Assembly (NCBI GenBank): GCA_025925615.1
Contig: JAICLN010000005.1
Location: 1 to 25,687 of the forward strand
Direction: 5' to 3'
Length of the DNA: 25,687 nucleotides
From: Actinomycetospora sp.
Lineage (GTDB): Bacteria; Actinomycetota; Actinomycetes; Mycobacteriales; Pseudonocardiaceae
The position numbers were made by a program, and so were the translations under genes. Below are positions 15,009 through 22,715 of the stretch, piece by piece. The notes under the pieces were generated by a model that was not told where the DNA came from, made no database searches, and saw nothing but the letters and a program-made list of their open reading frames with translations. Numbering within the stretch: the stretch's first letter is position 1; each line of letters opens with the position of its first letter.

Positions 15009-16759
15009 ATCCCCTCCACCGTCCACCGGTCGTCGCGCAGGACCAGGAGCAGCGCCAGGCCCACCGCGTCGGCCGAGGAGGCGGCCGGGTCGGGAGCCAG
15101 GTCGGCCGCCGGGTCGGGGTCGTCGCCGCCGTCGGCCCGGGGCCCGTCGCCGAGCTCGCCGGTCGTCCCCGCGGCCGGCCAGGAGACCGGGGGGACGCAC
15201 ACCACCTGGACCCGCACGCACCCGGCCGGGGCCCGCGGGTCCCACCACCGCCCCTCCTCCGGCCAGGGACCGCCCCAGGCCCGCACGGGCGCCGTCCCGG
15301 CGTCGTCGCCGATCGCCACCTGCGCCGGGGCCGCCGAGAGCCCGCCCCGCGGCACCGTGTGGACCGGCCGACCCCGGGCGTCGAGGACGCGGGCGGGCAG
15401 GGGCGAGGGCGGGACCGTGGACGGCGACGGCGCGGGCAGCGCCCCCGGCCAGGGGGCCGCCGGGTCGAGCGCCGGGACCCGCTCGTCCCCCCAGGGCACG
15501 CTGCGGACCCGCTCGGCCGGCCCGCGCCCACCACCGGGGACCCCGGTGAGCACCTCCTCGGGCCCGAGCAGCCCCTGCACCCGCACCAGCGCGCGTCCGG
15601 CGCGCTCGTCGGCGACCCCGGTCTCCCCCCACAGCCCCAACTGCAGGCGCCCGGCGTCGACCACCTCCTCCGGCACCAGCCGCAGGGCCGCGAGCCCCTC
15701 GCCGGCGCTCGAGCGGGTCCCGCTCCGCCGCGACAGCCACCCCTCGAGCTGCCAGCGGACCCGGTCGGCGGTGGCGGCCGGGGTCAGCGGCTCGGCGCAG
15801 CGCCAGGTGCGGGCGAGCTCGTCCCCGGTCGTCGTCCGGGCCTGGACCCCGAGGCGGGTGCAGGCGAGCCCGGCATCGCCCAGGACGGCGTGGAGCCGCT
15901 CGGCGAGCGCCCGGGAGGCGAACGCGGCGGCGTCGACCCGGTCGACCGGTGGATCGAGGGGGACCTCGACGGTGAGCGTGTCGGGCACCCGCCGTCGGGA
16001 CGGCGGGCGTTCGTCGAGGCCGCGCGCCAACCGGTGGGCCCGCACCGCGGCCGCGTCGAACCGGGAGGCGACGTCGGCCGCGGGCAGGCCGGCGAAGTCC
16101 CCCAGCGTGGTCAGCCCCAGGCGGCGGAGCAGCCCGACGAGCTCGGCGCGGGCCGTCGCCCCCGGGACGTCCGCCCCCGCGGTGTCCGGCTCGACCCCGG
16201 GCTCCATCTCGAGCTCGGCGACCGGCCGCGGGGCGAGGAACGCCGGGGAGCCCCCGGCCGGGACGATCACGCTGCGCCGGGCCGCCAGCGCGGCCGCGAA
16301 CACCCCGTCGGCCACCCCCACCTGGCACTCGACCCGGGCCCGGCCGGCGACGTGGTCGACCAGGCGCTCGGCCACGGCCTCCTCGCTCCCGAAGTAGCGG
16401 GCGGGGCCGCGTGCCGCGAGCACCACGAGCCCGGGACGGATCACCTCGACACCCGGGGTGATCTCCTCCACCGCCGCGGCGACCGTCTCGAAGGCCCGGG
16501 CGTCCCGGTCGGCGTCCCGGCCGAGCACCGCGAGGTCCGGGCAGCGCGCCTGCGCCTCCCGCCGTCGCAGCCCCCGCCGGATGCCCTGCGCCCGTGCGGT
16601 GGCCGAGCAGGCGACCACCCGGTGGGCCACGAGGACGGCGGCGGGACGGTCGGCCGGGATGCCGGACTCGGCGCACGCGGCGATCACCGGCCAGTCCGGG
16701 CACCACAGCGCCACCACTCGGATCGGGGCCCTCGTCGGCCCCGGGTCCGCGACGCTCAC
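14999..16759 (-). CDS. imuB: ImuB, Y-family-polymerase-like mutasome adaptor
   Basis: 586 residues. It has the fold of a Y-family DNA polymerase but starts VVALWCPDWPV, where active polymerases have the catalytic DxDxFF-type Asp, so it is non-catalytic like mycobacterial ImuB. Seen next: VACSATARAQGIRRGLRRRE (fingers), YFGSEEAVAERLVDHV, VGVADGVFAAALAA, then a helix-hairpin-helix region LVGLLRRLGLTTLGDFAGLP and a little-finger-like domain. RLQLGLWGE matches the clamp-binding QLxLW motif known from ImuB. The C-terminal tail after about residue 480 is Pro/Ala-rich and disordered-looking. The GTG at 16759 overlaps the TGA of imuA' (GTGA), indicating coupled translation. It recruits DnaE2 and ImuA' to the sliding clamp during SOS mutagenesis. 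Confidence 0.93.
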   Translation of the reverse strand: MSVADPGPTRAPIRVVALWCPDWPVIAACAESGIPADRPAAVLVAHRVVACSATARAQGIRRGLRRREAQARCPDLAVLGRDADRDARAFETVAAAVEEITPGVEVIRPGLVVLAARGPARYFGSEEAVAERLVDHVAGRARVECQVGVADGVFAAALAARRSVIVPAGGSPAFLAPRPVAELEMEPGVEPDTAGADVPGATARAELVGLLRRLGLTTLGDFAGLPAADVASRFDAAAVRAHRLARGLDERPPSRRRVPDTLTVEVPLDPPVDRVDAAAFASRALAERLHAVLGDAGLACTRLGVQARTTTGDELARTWRCAEPLTPAATADRVRWQLEGWLSRRSGTRSSAGEGLAALRLVPEEVVDAGRLQLGLWGETGVADERAGRALVRVQGLLGPEEVLTGVPGGGRGPAERVRSVPWGDERVPALDPAAPWPGALPAPSPSTVPPSPLPARVLDARGRPVHTVPRGGLSAAPAQVAIGDDAGTAPVRAWGGPWPEEGRWWDPRAPAGCVRVQVVCVPPVSWPAAGTTGELGDGPRADGGDDPDPAADLAPDPAASSADAVGLALLLVLRDDRWTVEGIYD

Positions 16760-17658
16760 CCCGTCCTCGCCGGGAGGTCGACCGGCGCCGGGACCGGCTC
16801 CTCCGCGGCACCGACGGTCTCCGCCACGCGCCCTTCGGGGCCGGGGAGCAGGACGTCCTCCCACCGGTCGCGCGCACGACCCCGGGCGGCGCAGCGCAGG
16901 TGCACCCGCCGCGACCGCAACCGGCCCGCCCCGTCGCCGAGCAGCCCCGACCAGGTGCCCCCGGTGGCGTGCAGCTCGACGTCCGCGCCCGGCCAGGCCC
17001 CGACCGGGACCAGCACCGCGCCCTTCTGCCGCACCCGCGCGGCCAGCCGCTGGCGGTCCCCCGCCCGCCACGCCGAGGCCCCGCCGAGCACCACCACGTC
17101 GAGCCCGTCGACCAGCGCCGCGACCACGCTCGCCGGGCGCGGGCCGGGCCGCGGGACCAGGGCGGTCCGTGCGAGGTCGAGCCCCGCCTCGTCGGCCGCC
17201 GCCAGGCCCACGCCCGGCAGGCCGACCAGCGCGCACCACGACCCCGCCCGCGAGGCCTCCGCCACCAGGCCGAGCAGCAACGCCGTCGACCCGTGCACCG
17301 ACACCGTCGACCCGCGCCGCAGCCCGCCCCACGGCAGCAGCCCGGTGAACGGGCCGGCCACCGGCAGCAGGGCCTGCTCCGGGTCACGCGCCGGCTCGGG
17401 CTCGAGCTCCCGTTCGGGTTCCGGCTCCGGCCCGCGCGGGGTCGGCTCGCCGTGCGACGCTGCGGTGTGGACCGCTCTCCCCGGCCCTGCTCTCCCCGGC
17501 ACTGCTCTCCCCGGCACTGCTCTCCCGGGGGCCGCTCTCCCGGGGGCCGCTCTCCCGGGGGCCGAGCGCCCCGCGAGCTCGGACGCCCGGACGAGACCCA
17601 GCTCGGAGACCCGCCGGGAGAGGACCTCGCGCGGGGACGTCTCGGCAGATGGGGCCAC
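16756..17658 (-). CDS. imuA': ImuA' (RecA-like accessory protein of the SOS mutasome)
   Basis: 300 residues, longer than mycobacterial ImuA' because of a repetitive, likely disordered stretch of about 80 residues (GRAAP-type repeats, then an acidic/Pro run ERELEPEPARDPE). The C-terminal part is RecA-like: LLPWGGLRRGSTVSVHGST stands where the Walker A loop lies, ALLLGLVAEASRAGSWCALV, then DGLDVVVLGGASAWRAGDRQ and the strand-rich end. The classical Walker A GKT is absent, as expected for this family. The frame also opens at ATG 17676, but that codon overlaps the SOS box. GTG at 17658 has AGGAGG 5 nt upstream and is preferred. It is the first gene of an imuA'-imuB operon induced by DNA damage. 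Confidence 0.88.
   Translation of the reverse strand: MAPSAETSPREVLSRRVSELGLVRASELAGRSAPGRAAPGRAAPGRAVPGRAVPGRAGPGRAVHTAASHGEPTPRGPEPEPERELEPEPARDPEQALLPVAGPFTGLLPWGGLRRGSTVSVHGSTALLLGLVAEASRAGSWCALVGLPGVGLAAADEAGLDLARTALVPRPGPRPASVVAALVDGLDVVVLGGASAWRAGDRQRLAARVRQKGAVLVPVGAWPGADVELHATGGTWSGLLGDGAGRLRSRRVHLRCAARGRARDRWEDVLLPGPEGRVAETVGAAEEPVPAPVDLPARTG
17474..17563 (-). repeat. Six-copy 15-bp coding minisatellite in imuA'
   Basis: Six tandem 15-bp units. Three are of the type GCTCTCCCCGGCACT (one with CC for AC), and three are identical GCTCTCCCGGGGGCC. They encode GRAxP pentapeptides in the N-terminal part of ImuA', before the RecA-like domain. Copy-number changes would preserve the frame. 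Confidence 0.92.
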
Positions 17659-17664
17659 GACGAC

Positions 17665-17699
17665 CTCCTCGTTCATCGAACACGTGTTCGAACGAGGAG
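17665..17699 (-). promoter_or_regulatory. SOS box nested in a larger inverted repeat at the imuA' ribosome binding site
   Basis: TCGAACACGTGTTCGA (17676-17691) is a perfect LexA SOS box 17 bp before the chosen GTG. Flanking it, CTCCTCGTTC (17665-17674) and its exact reverse complement GAACGAGGAG (17690-17699) make a second, 10-bp inverted repeat. In imuA' RNA the downstream arm contains most of the AGGAGG Shine-Dalgarno sequence. A transcript starting upstream of 17699 could therefore fold and hide it. The transcription start is not known. Confidence 0.85.
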
Positions 17700-17759
17700 A
17701 ACGCTAACCCACCCCACCGACAACGCGCCACGACGACGCGGAGACCGACGGGGTGATGC

Positions 17760-18278
17760 TCAGAACGTCGGTGCCCCGGCCGTGGCGCCCGGCGCCGGAG
17801 CGCCCGGCACCGTGGCCGCCCCCGGCGCCGTGCCGTCCTGCTGCTGGCGGCGCTGCGCGGCCGGACGACGCTTCTTGGCGGCCTGTCCCTTGGCGGCCTT
17901 CGCGGCCGTGGCGTGCGCCGCCGGCGGGGCGGAGGCCTCCGCGACGGCGTAGCCGGCCCCGAACCCACCGCCGAGCAGGACCAGCCCGGCCAGCGTCGCC
18001 GCCGCCCCCACCCGCACCCGCCGCGACCGCCACCAGCCCGGCCGGGGTGGCGGGGCCGGCGTCCCGGGGGTCGTGACCCTCGTCGTCGGGGGCTCCTCCG
18101 ACGATGCCGACGACGCCGACGCGTGCGGGATCCCCGGCTGCGTCGGCGGGTCCGTCGGACCCGGCGCACCCGCGGACCCGTCGTCGTACGCGGGCTCGTC
18201 GTACGCGGGCTCGTGGTCCGTCGACTCGTCGTCCCCGGTCCCGTACCAGGGCTGCTCGGGGTCGTGCGGTCCGGTCAC
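17760..18278 (-). CDS. Hypothetical single-pass membrane protein
   Basis: 172 residues with no recognised domain. The first 85 or so are acidic and Pro/Ser/Thr-rich, including a direct repeat AYDEPAYDD. A basic patch WWRSRRVRV precedes one membrane helix (GAAATLAGLVLLGGGFGAGY, about residues 95-115). The end is a Lys/Arg-rich then Gln/Pro/Ala-rich tail (KAAKGQAAKKRRPAAQRRQQ). The positive patch before the helix suggests an N-in topology with the tail outside. The GTG at 18278 has GGAGGAG 3 nt upstream, so the start is fairly sure. The gene is divergent from the sulfatase with an 87-bp shared promoter region, and lies upstream of the imuA' SOS box on the same strand. It ends about 70 bp before that box and no terminator was seen. 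Confidence 0.7.
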   Translation of the reverse strand: MTGPHDPEQPWYGTGDDESTDHEPAYDEPAYDDGSAGAPGPTDPPTQPGIPHASASSASSEEPPTTRVTTPGTPAPPPRPGWWRSRRVRVGAAATLAGLVLLGGGFGAGYAVAEASAPPAAHATAAKAAKGQAAKKRRPAAQRRQQQDGTAPGAATVPGAPAPGATAGAPTF

Positions 18279-18365
18279 GGTCTCCTCCAGTCCGAGCTGA
18301 TGTCGACCTGAAGACTCCGCCCGGAGCCGGGCGCGCGGCCACCGATCGGCACCACCCTTCAGCGC

Positions 18366-19880
18366 GTGATCAGGGAACCGGCCCGGGCCGCCGTCGCCGT
18401 CGTGGTGTGCTGCGTCCTCGCCCTCCTCGCGACCGCATGCAGCGCGGGATCGGCACCCGACCCCGACCCGCCGGAGCTCCCGGGCCCCGCGGGCGTGGCG
18501 CCGGCGTCGCAGGCCGGCCACCCCAACATCGTCTTCGTGCTCACCGACGACCTCGAGTCGAGCCTGCTGCGCTTCATGCCGCACGCGGCGCAGCTCGCCG
18601 CTCGGGGGGCGAGCTTCGCCGCCGACGACGACGCCGACACGCTCTGCTGCCCGTCGCGATCGTCGATCTTCACGGGGGCGTTCCCGCACGACACCGGGGT
18701 CTTCACCAACTCCTCCCCCGACGGCGGGTACGACGTCTTCCACGCGCGCGGCGAGGAGCGCGACGCCATCGGCGCGGACCTGCAGCGGGCCGGCTACACG
18801 ACGGCGATGATGGGCAAGTACCTCAACGGCTACCAGCCGACCGACGGCCCGCAGGCCGGCTGGAACGAGTGGGACGTCGCCGGGAACGGCTACCGGGAGT
18901 TCGACTATGCGCTGAACGAGAACGGCACGCTCGTCAACCACGGCCACGCCGACGCCGACTACATGCCCGACGTCCTCTCCCAGCGCGGATCGGACTTCAT
19001 CACCGCCCAGTCCGCGGCGCACCGGCCGTTCTTCCTGGAGCTCGCGACCTTCGCCCCGCACTCGCCGTACACCCCGGCCCCGCGCCACGCGGACGACTTC
19101 CCCGGCCTGCAGGCGCCCCGGGACCCGTCGTTCAACCAGCCGGACGCCGCCACCGCCCCCGCCTGGCTCCGCGACCGCACCCCGTTGACGCCGAAGCAGA
19201 TCGCCCGGCTCGACACCGGGTACCGCAAGCGGGCCCAGGCCTCGGCGTCGGTCGACGACGTCCTGGCCGGGCTCGAGGCCACCCTCGACCGCACCGGCCA
19301 GACGGCGAACACCGAGATCGTCTTCAGCTCCGACAACGGCTACCACATGGGCCAGCACGAACTGAGCGCCGGAAAGCAGACCACGTTCGCGACGGACCTC
19401 GTGGTGCCGCTGATCGTGGCGGGCCCCGGCGTCGAGCACCGGACGATCACGCAGACGGTGCAGAACGTCGACGTCGCGCCGACGTTCGCCGACCTCGCCC
19501 ACGCCCCGCCGCTGCCCCTCGCCGACGGCCACACCCTGGTCCCGCTGCTCACCGGCGCCGACCCGCCGGACTGGCGCACCGCCGCGCTCGTCGAGCACCA
19601 CGGCCCGAACCTGGCGCCCGACGATCCCGACCGCACCCCGGGCCGGAAGGCGGCGAACCCGCCCAGCTACGCGGCGATCGCGAGCGGACCGGTGACCTAC
19701 ACCGAGTACGTCACGGGCGAGAGGGAGTACCACGACACCACGACCGACCCGTTCCAGCGCGACAACACCGTGGCGTCCGTCCCGCCGGAGCGTCTGGCCG
19801 CCCTCCACGCGACGCTGAGCGCGTTGCAGGCCTGCCACGGCGCCCCGGCGTGCTGGGCGGCGGGCCACCTCCCGCCCTAG
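18366..19880 (+). CDS. Secreted lipoprotein sulfatase (N-acetylglucosamine-6-sulfatase-like)
   Basis: 504 residues. It has a lipoprotein signal (AVAVVVCCVLALLATACSAG) with lipobox LATAC, so it is probably anchored outside the membrane. Type I sulfatase features are clear: metal-binding VLTDDLE, the formylglycine motif CCPSRSS (C-x-P-S-R, the Cys to be oxidised to formylglycine), MMGKYLNGY typical of the glucosamine-6-sulfatase branch, and SSDNGYHMGQHELSAGK with further metal and sulfate ligands. It should hydrolyse sulfate esters of sugars or a related substrate. The formylglycine-generating enzyme is not in this window. Start: GTG at 18366 without a clear Shine-Dalgarno site, but the signal peptide fits it. 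A 21-bp perfect inverted repeat follows the stop. Confidence 0.9.
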   Translation: MIREPARAAVAVVVCCVLALLATACSAGSAPDPDPPELPGPAGVAPASQAGHPNIVFVLTDDLESSLLRFMPHAAQLAARGASFAADDDADTLCCPSRSSIFTGAFPHDTGVFTNSSPDGGYDVFHARGEERDAIGADLQRAGYTTAMMGKYLNGYQPTDGPQAGWNEWDVAGNGYREFDYALNENGTLVNHGHADADYMPDVLSQRGSDFITAQSAAHRPFFLELATFAPHSPYTPAPRHADDFPGLQAPRDPSFNQPDAATAPAWLRDRTPLTPKQIARLDTGYRKRAQASASVDDVLAGLEATLDRTGQTANTEIVFSSDNGYHMGQHELSAGKQTTFATDLVVPLIVAGPGVEHRTITQTVQNVDVAPTFADLAHAPPLPLADGHTLVPLLTGADPPDWRTAALVEHHGPNLAPDDPDRTPGRKAANPPSYAAIASGPVTYTEYVTGEREYHDTTTDPFQRDNTVASVPPERLAALHATLSALQACHGAPACWAAGHLPP

Positions 19881-19888
19881 GTCCGGCC

Positions 19889-19955
19889 CATGATCGCCGG
19901 GATGACGAGCTCCTGGCCGCGCAGGCCTCGGATCCTCGTCATCCCGGCGATCATG
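19889..19955. terminator. Perfect 21-bp inverted repeat between convergent genes
   Basis: The arms 19889-19909 and 19935-19955 are exact reverse complements (each starts or ends at CATGATCGCCGGG/CCCGGCGATCATG), with a 25-nt loop that has GGCC pairing possibilities. It starts 8 bp after the sulfatase stop and lies between convergent sulfatase and purH. Terminator use in both directions is the simplest reading. No U-tract is present. Confidence 0.65.
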
Positions 19956-20088
19956 AACGGCTCGCGCGGCGGCGCAGGCTGCCGTCGCGCGAGGGACGAG
20001 CGCGAGGTCAGCCCCGCCCCCCGCGGCGGGGACGGCTGGAGCGGGGCGAGGAACGAGCCCCGACCCAGCGTCGCCTTGCCGCGACCGG
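19956..20088. other. GC-rich non-coding region after purH, with small hairpin and direct repeats
   Basis: No credible gene is seen. CCCCGCC (20012-20018) and GGCGGGG (20025-20031) form a short hairpin. GCGAGGGACGAGC (19989-20001) is repeated as GCGAGGAACGAGC (20046-20058). The region may assist termination of purH or hold a dispersed intergenic repeat, which only a genome comparison would show. Confidence 0.4.
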
Positions 20089-21738
20089 CTAGTGCGCGAA
20101 GTGGCGCGTCCCCGTCAGGTACATCGCGACGCCCGCCTTCTCCGCGGCCTCGATCGTCTGCGCGTCCCGGACGGACCCGCCCGGCTGCACGACGGCGGCC
20201 ACCCCGGCCTCGGCCAGCACCTCGAAGCCGTCGGGGAACGGGAAGAACGCGTCCGAGGCCGCGACCGAGCCCCGCACCCGGTCGCCGGCCCGCGCGACCG
20301 CGAGCCTCGCCGAGTCGACCCGGTTGACCTGCCCCATCCCGACGCCGACCGTCGCGCCGCCGGACGCCAGCAGGATCGCGTTCGACTTCACCGCCCGGCA
20401 CGCCCGCCACGCGAACGCCAGGTCGGCCAGGGTCTCCTCCGACACCGCCGAGCCCGTCGCGAGCGTCCACGACGACGGGTCGTCCCCCGGGGCGTCGACG
20501 GCGTCGCGCTGCTGCACAAGCAGCCCGCCGGAGATCGCCCGCTGCTCGGCCGCGGCCGGCTCCCACTGCGCCGTCAGCACCCGGATGTTCTTCTTGCGGG
20601 CCAGCACGTCCACGGCGCCGTCAGCGTATCGCGGCGCCACCACCACCTCGGTGAAGATCTCGGCGATCTGCTCGGCCGCCGCGACGGTCACCTCGGCGTT
20701 CACCGCGATGACGCCGCCGAACGCCGACGTCGGGTCGCAGGCGTGCGCTCGCGCATGCACCTCCGCCACATCGTCTCCCCCGTCGCTGCGCTCGCCCCGG
20801 ACCGCCCCGACCGCGATCCCGCACGGGTTGGCGTGCTTGATGATCGCGACGCAGACCTGGTCCGAGCCGTGGTCATGCGCCGCGCGCCAGGCCGCGTCGG
20901 CGTCGACGTAGTTGTTGTAGGACATCTCCTTGCCGTGCAGCTGCACCGCGCCGGCGATGCCCCCGGTGCTCTCCGGGTCGGCGTAGAGGACGGCGGCCTG
21001 GTGCGGGTTCTCGCCGTAGCGCAGGACGGCCCGACGGCGCGCCGTGGTCCCGACCCAGCCCGGGAACGGCACGGCGGTGCCGTCGGAGGTGGTCGCGGGA
21101 TCGGGCGCGAGCACGTTGCCCATCCACGAGGCCACCGCCACGTCGTACGACGCGGTGTGCCGGAACGCCTCGGCCGCCAGCGCCTGGCGGTCGGCCCGCG
21201 TCACCCCGCCCTCCCGGGCCTCGGTGAGCACCCAGGCGTAGCGCGACGGGTCGGTGACGACGGCGACGGTCTCGTGGTTCTTCGCCGAGGCCCGGATCAT
21301 CGCCGGGCCGCCGATGTCGATCTGCTCGACGCAGTCGTCGGGCGAGGCCCCGGACGCGACGGTCTTGGTGAACGGGTAGAGGTTGACCACGAGCAGGTCG
21401 AAGGGCGCGATGCCCAGCGACTCGAGCTGGTCGACGTGCGTCGGCAGTCGGGAGTCCGCGAGCAGCCCGGCGTGCACGCGGGGGTGCAGGGTCTTGACGC
21501 GGCCGTCGAGGCACTCGGGGAACCCGGTGAGCTCCTCCACGCGGGTCACGGGCACCCCGGCGTCGGCGATCCGCGAGGCGGTCGAGCCGGTGGAGACGAC
21601 CTCGACGCCGGCGGCGTGCAGGCCGGTGGCGAGGTCGAGCAGGCCGGCCTTGTCGAACACGCTCACCAGCGCACGGTGGATCGGGCGGCGACCGTCGGTC
21701 CCCGGCCCGGCGGGAGCGGTCTGCGGAGCAGCGGTCAC
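20089..21738 (-). CDS. purH: Bifunctional AICAR formyltransferase/IMP cyclohydrolase
   Basis: 549 residues from the GTG at 21738. It catalyses the last two steps of IMP synthesis. The N-terminal MGS-like cyclohydrolase domain has [37 protein letters not shown] and [15 protein letters not shown]. The AICAR transformylase domain has [26 protein letters not shown], the catalytic [22 protein letters not shown] and the end [18 protein letters not shown], then [13 protein letters not shown] lies 6 nt before the GTG. The upstream purN frame runs into this gene with no stop, so a PurN-PurH fusion may also be made. The 10-formyl-THF donor comes from the FolD pathway. Order perM-purN-purH is as in M. 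tuberculosis. Confidence 0.96.
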   Translation of the reverse strand: MTAAPQTAPAGPGTDGRRPIHRALVSVFDKAGLLDLATGLHAAGVEVVSTGSTASRIADAGVPVTRVEELTGFPECLDGRVKTLHPRVHAGLLADSRLPTHVDQLESLGIAPFDLLVVNLYPFTKTVASGASPDDCVEQIDIGGPAMIRASAKNHETVAVVTDPSRYAWVLTEAREGGVTRADRQALAAEAFRHTASYDVAVASWMGNVLAPDPATTSDGTAVPFPGWVGTTARRRAVLRYGENPHQAAVLYADPESTGGIAGAVQLHGKEMSYNNYVDADAAWRAAHDHGSDQVCVAIIKHANPCGIAVGAVRGERSDGGDDVAEVHARAHACDPTSAFGGVIAVNAEVTVAAAEQIAEIFTEVVVAPRYADGAVDVLARKKNIRVLTAQWEPAAAEQRAISGGLLVQQRDAVDAPGDDPSSWTLATGSAVSEETLADLAFAWRACRAVKSNAILLASGGATVGVGMGQVNRVDSARLAVARAGDRVRGSVAASDAFFPFPDGFEVLAEAGVAAVVQPGGSVRDAQTIEAAEKAGVAMYLTGTRHFAH

Positions 21739-22419
21739 TTCGATCCTCACTGTTCGTCCGGTGATGGTGGCGCCGTGGCGCACCAGAGCGGCCACGGTCT
21801 CGACGAGCATGCGGCGCTCCACGATCTTGATCCGCTCGTGCAGCGTGTCCTCGGTGTCGTCGGGGTCGACGACGACGGCCCGCTGGGCCAGGACCGGCCC
21901 GCTGTCGACGCCCGCGTCGACGAGGTGGACGGTCGCGCCGGTCACCGGCACACCGGCGGCGAGCGCGTCGCGGACGGCGTGCGCGCCGGGGAAGGCGGGC
22001 AGCAGCGCCGGGTGGGTGTTGATCGTCCGGCCCCCGAACCGGGCGAGGAAGGCGGGCCCGAGAACCTTCATGAAGCCGGCGGACACGACGAGGTCCGGGT
22101 CGTGCGCGGCGACGGCGTCGGCGAGGGCGGCGTCCCAGGCGGCGCGGTCGACGGCGCCGTCGGGACCGCGGTGGTCCCCGAGGCGCACGACGACGGGTGC
22201 GGCCCCCGCCGCGCACGCACGGTCCAGGGCGGCGACGCCGGGGCGGTCGGCGACGACGGCGACGACCTCGACGTCGATCGCGGGCGCCTCGTCGATCAGG
22301 GCTTGGAGGAGGGTCCCGGACCCAGAGGCGAGGACGACGACGCGTGCGGGCGCCCGGACCTCCAGGCGTGTCCCGGCCGGGGGACCCGTGTGGTCACCCG
22401 GACCCGCGTGCGTGCTCAG
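21739..22419 (-). CDS. purN: Phosphoribosylglycinamide formyltransferase, with apparent CTG start and no stop before purH
   Basis: 227 codons up to the purH GTG. The enzyme transfers formyl from 10-formyl-THF to GAR. Seen: [20 protein letters not shown] (phosphate-binding loop), [13 protein letters not shown], the catalytic [15 protein letters not shown] (Asn and His), [20 protein letters not shown] with the catalytic Asp, and the C-terminal helix [20 protein letters not shown]. No ATG, GTG or TTG occurs in frame for a long way upstream. CTG at 22419 (LSTHAGPG) has GGGGAG at 22431-22426, exactly 6 nt upstream, and is the best start. After GRTVRIE the frame continues in phase into PurH. A normal ATGA overlap (GAATGACC) turned into GAAGTGACC by one inserted base would explain both the fusion and the purH GTG. 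That is inference, and an assembly error remains possible. Confidence 0.85.
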
Positions 22420-22557
22420 CGCGATCTCCCCGCCGCCGGTGCACAGACCTGGGCTCCCGGCGTCTCGACGATCCTCGGGCGGCGAGCCTAGTCGGCCTCC
22501 CGCGGCCGGGCCGTGGCGGTGGCCACACCGGCGTCGGGCACGTGCGCGGACGTCTCC

Positions 22558-22613
22558 GTGATCAGGGGCACGAGGCGCAGAAAGCGGGCCTACCCGCGAT
22601 GCCTGACGTGCCC
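22558..22613. repeat. Hairpin element, copy 1
   Basis: It begins with GTGATCAGGGGCAC. GGGCACG (22566-22572) pairs with CGTGCCC (22607-22613), AGGC (22573-22576) with GCCT (22601-22604) across a 2-nt bulge, and inside these GCGGG (22584-22588) pairs with CCCGC (22593-22597). The result is a nested stem-loop that could terminate perM transcription or be a dispersed palindromic element. Confidence 0.6.
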
Positions 22614-22659
22614 TTCGCCGAGCGAGGCCCTCACTCCGAGGCCGCAGCGGCCGGACCCT

Positions 22660-22715
22660 GTGATCAGGGGCACTCGTGGCAGGAACAGGCGCGCGCCGCG
22701 CTGCGCAGTGTGCCT
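22660..22715. repeat. Hairpin element, copy 2
   Basis: The same 14-bp start GTGATCAGGGGCAC (22660-22673) as copy 1, 102 bp further on, followed by a looser stem: GGGGCACT (22667-22674) against AGTGTGCCT (22707-22715) with a bulge, enclosing GGCGCGCGCC. It lies 40 bp after the perM stop on the minus strand. Confidence 0.5.

Noticed and set aside
11979..17387. A minus-strand frame of 1802 codons without stops
   Set aside because: It covers dnaE2, VOC and imuB in another phase, and its translation is Arg/Gly/Pro-rich without domains. Long stop-free shadow frames are expected at this GC content.
17658..17676. ATG at 17676 as the imuA' start
   Set aside because: It overlaps the SOS box and has no Shine-Dalgarno site, whereas GTG at 17658 has AGGAGG 5 nt upstream.
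19890..20327. Possible small gene starting with ATG inside the 21-bp inverted repeat
   Set aside because: Its start lies in the hairpin arm, it has no ribosome binding site and runs into the end of purH. The translation is Arg/Pro-rich.
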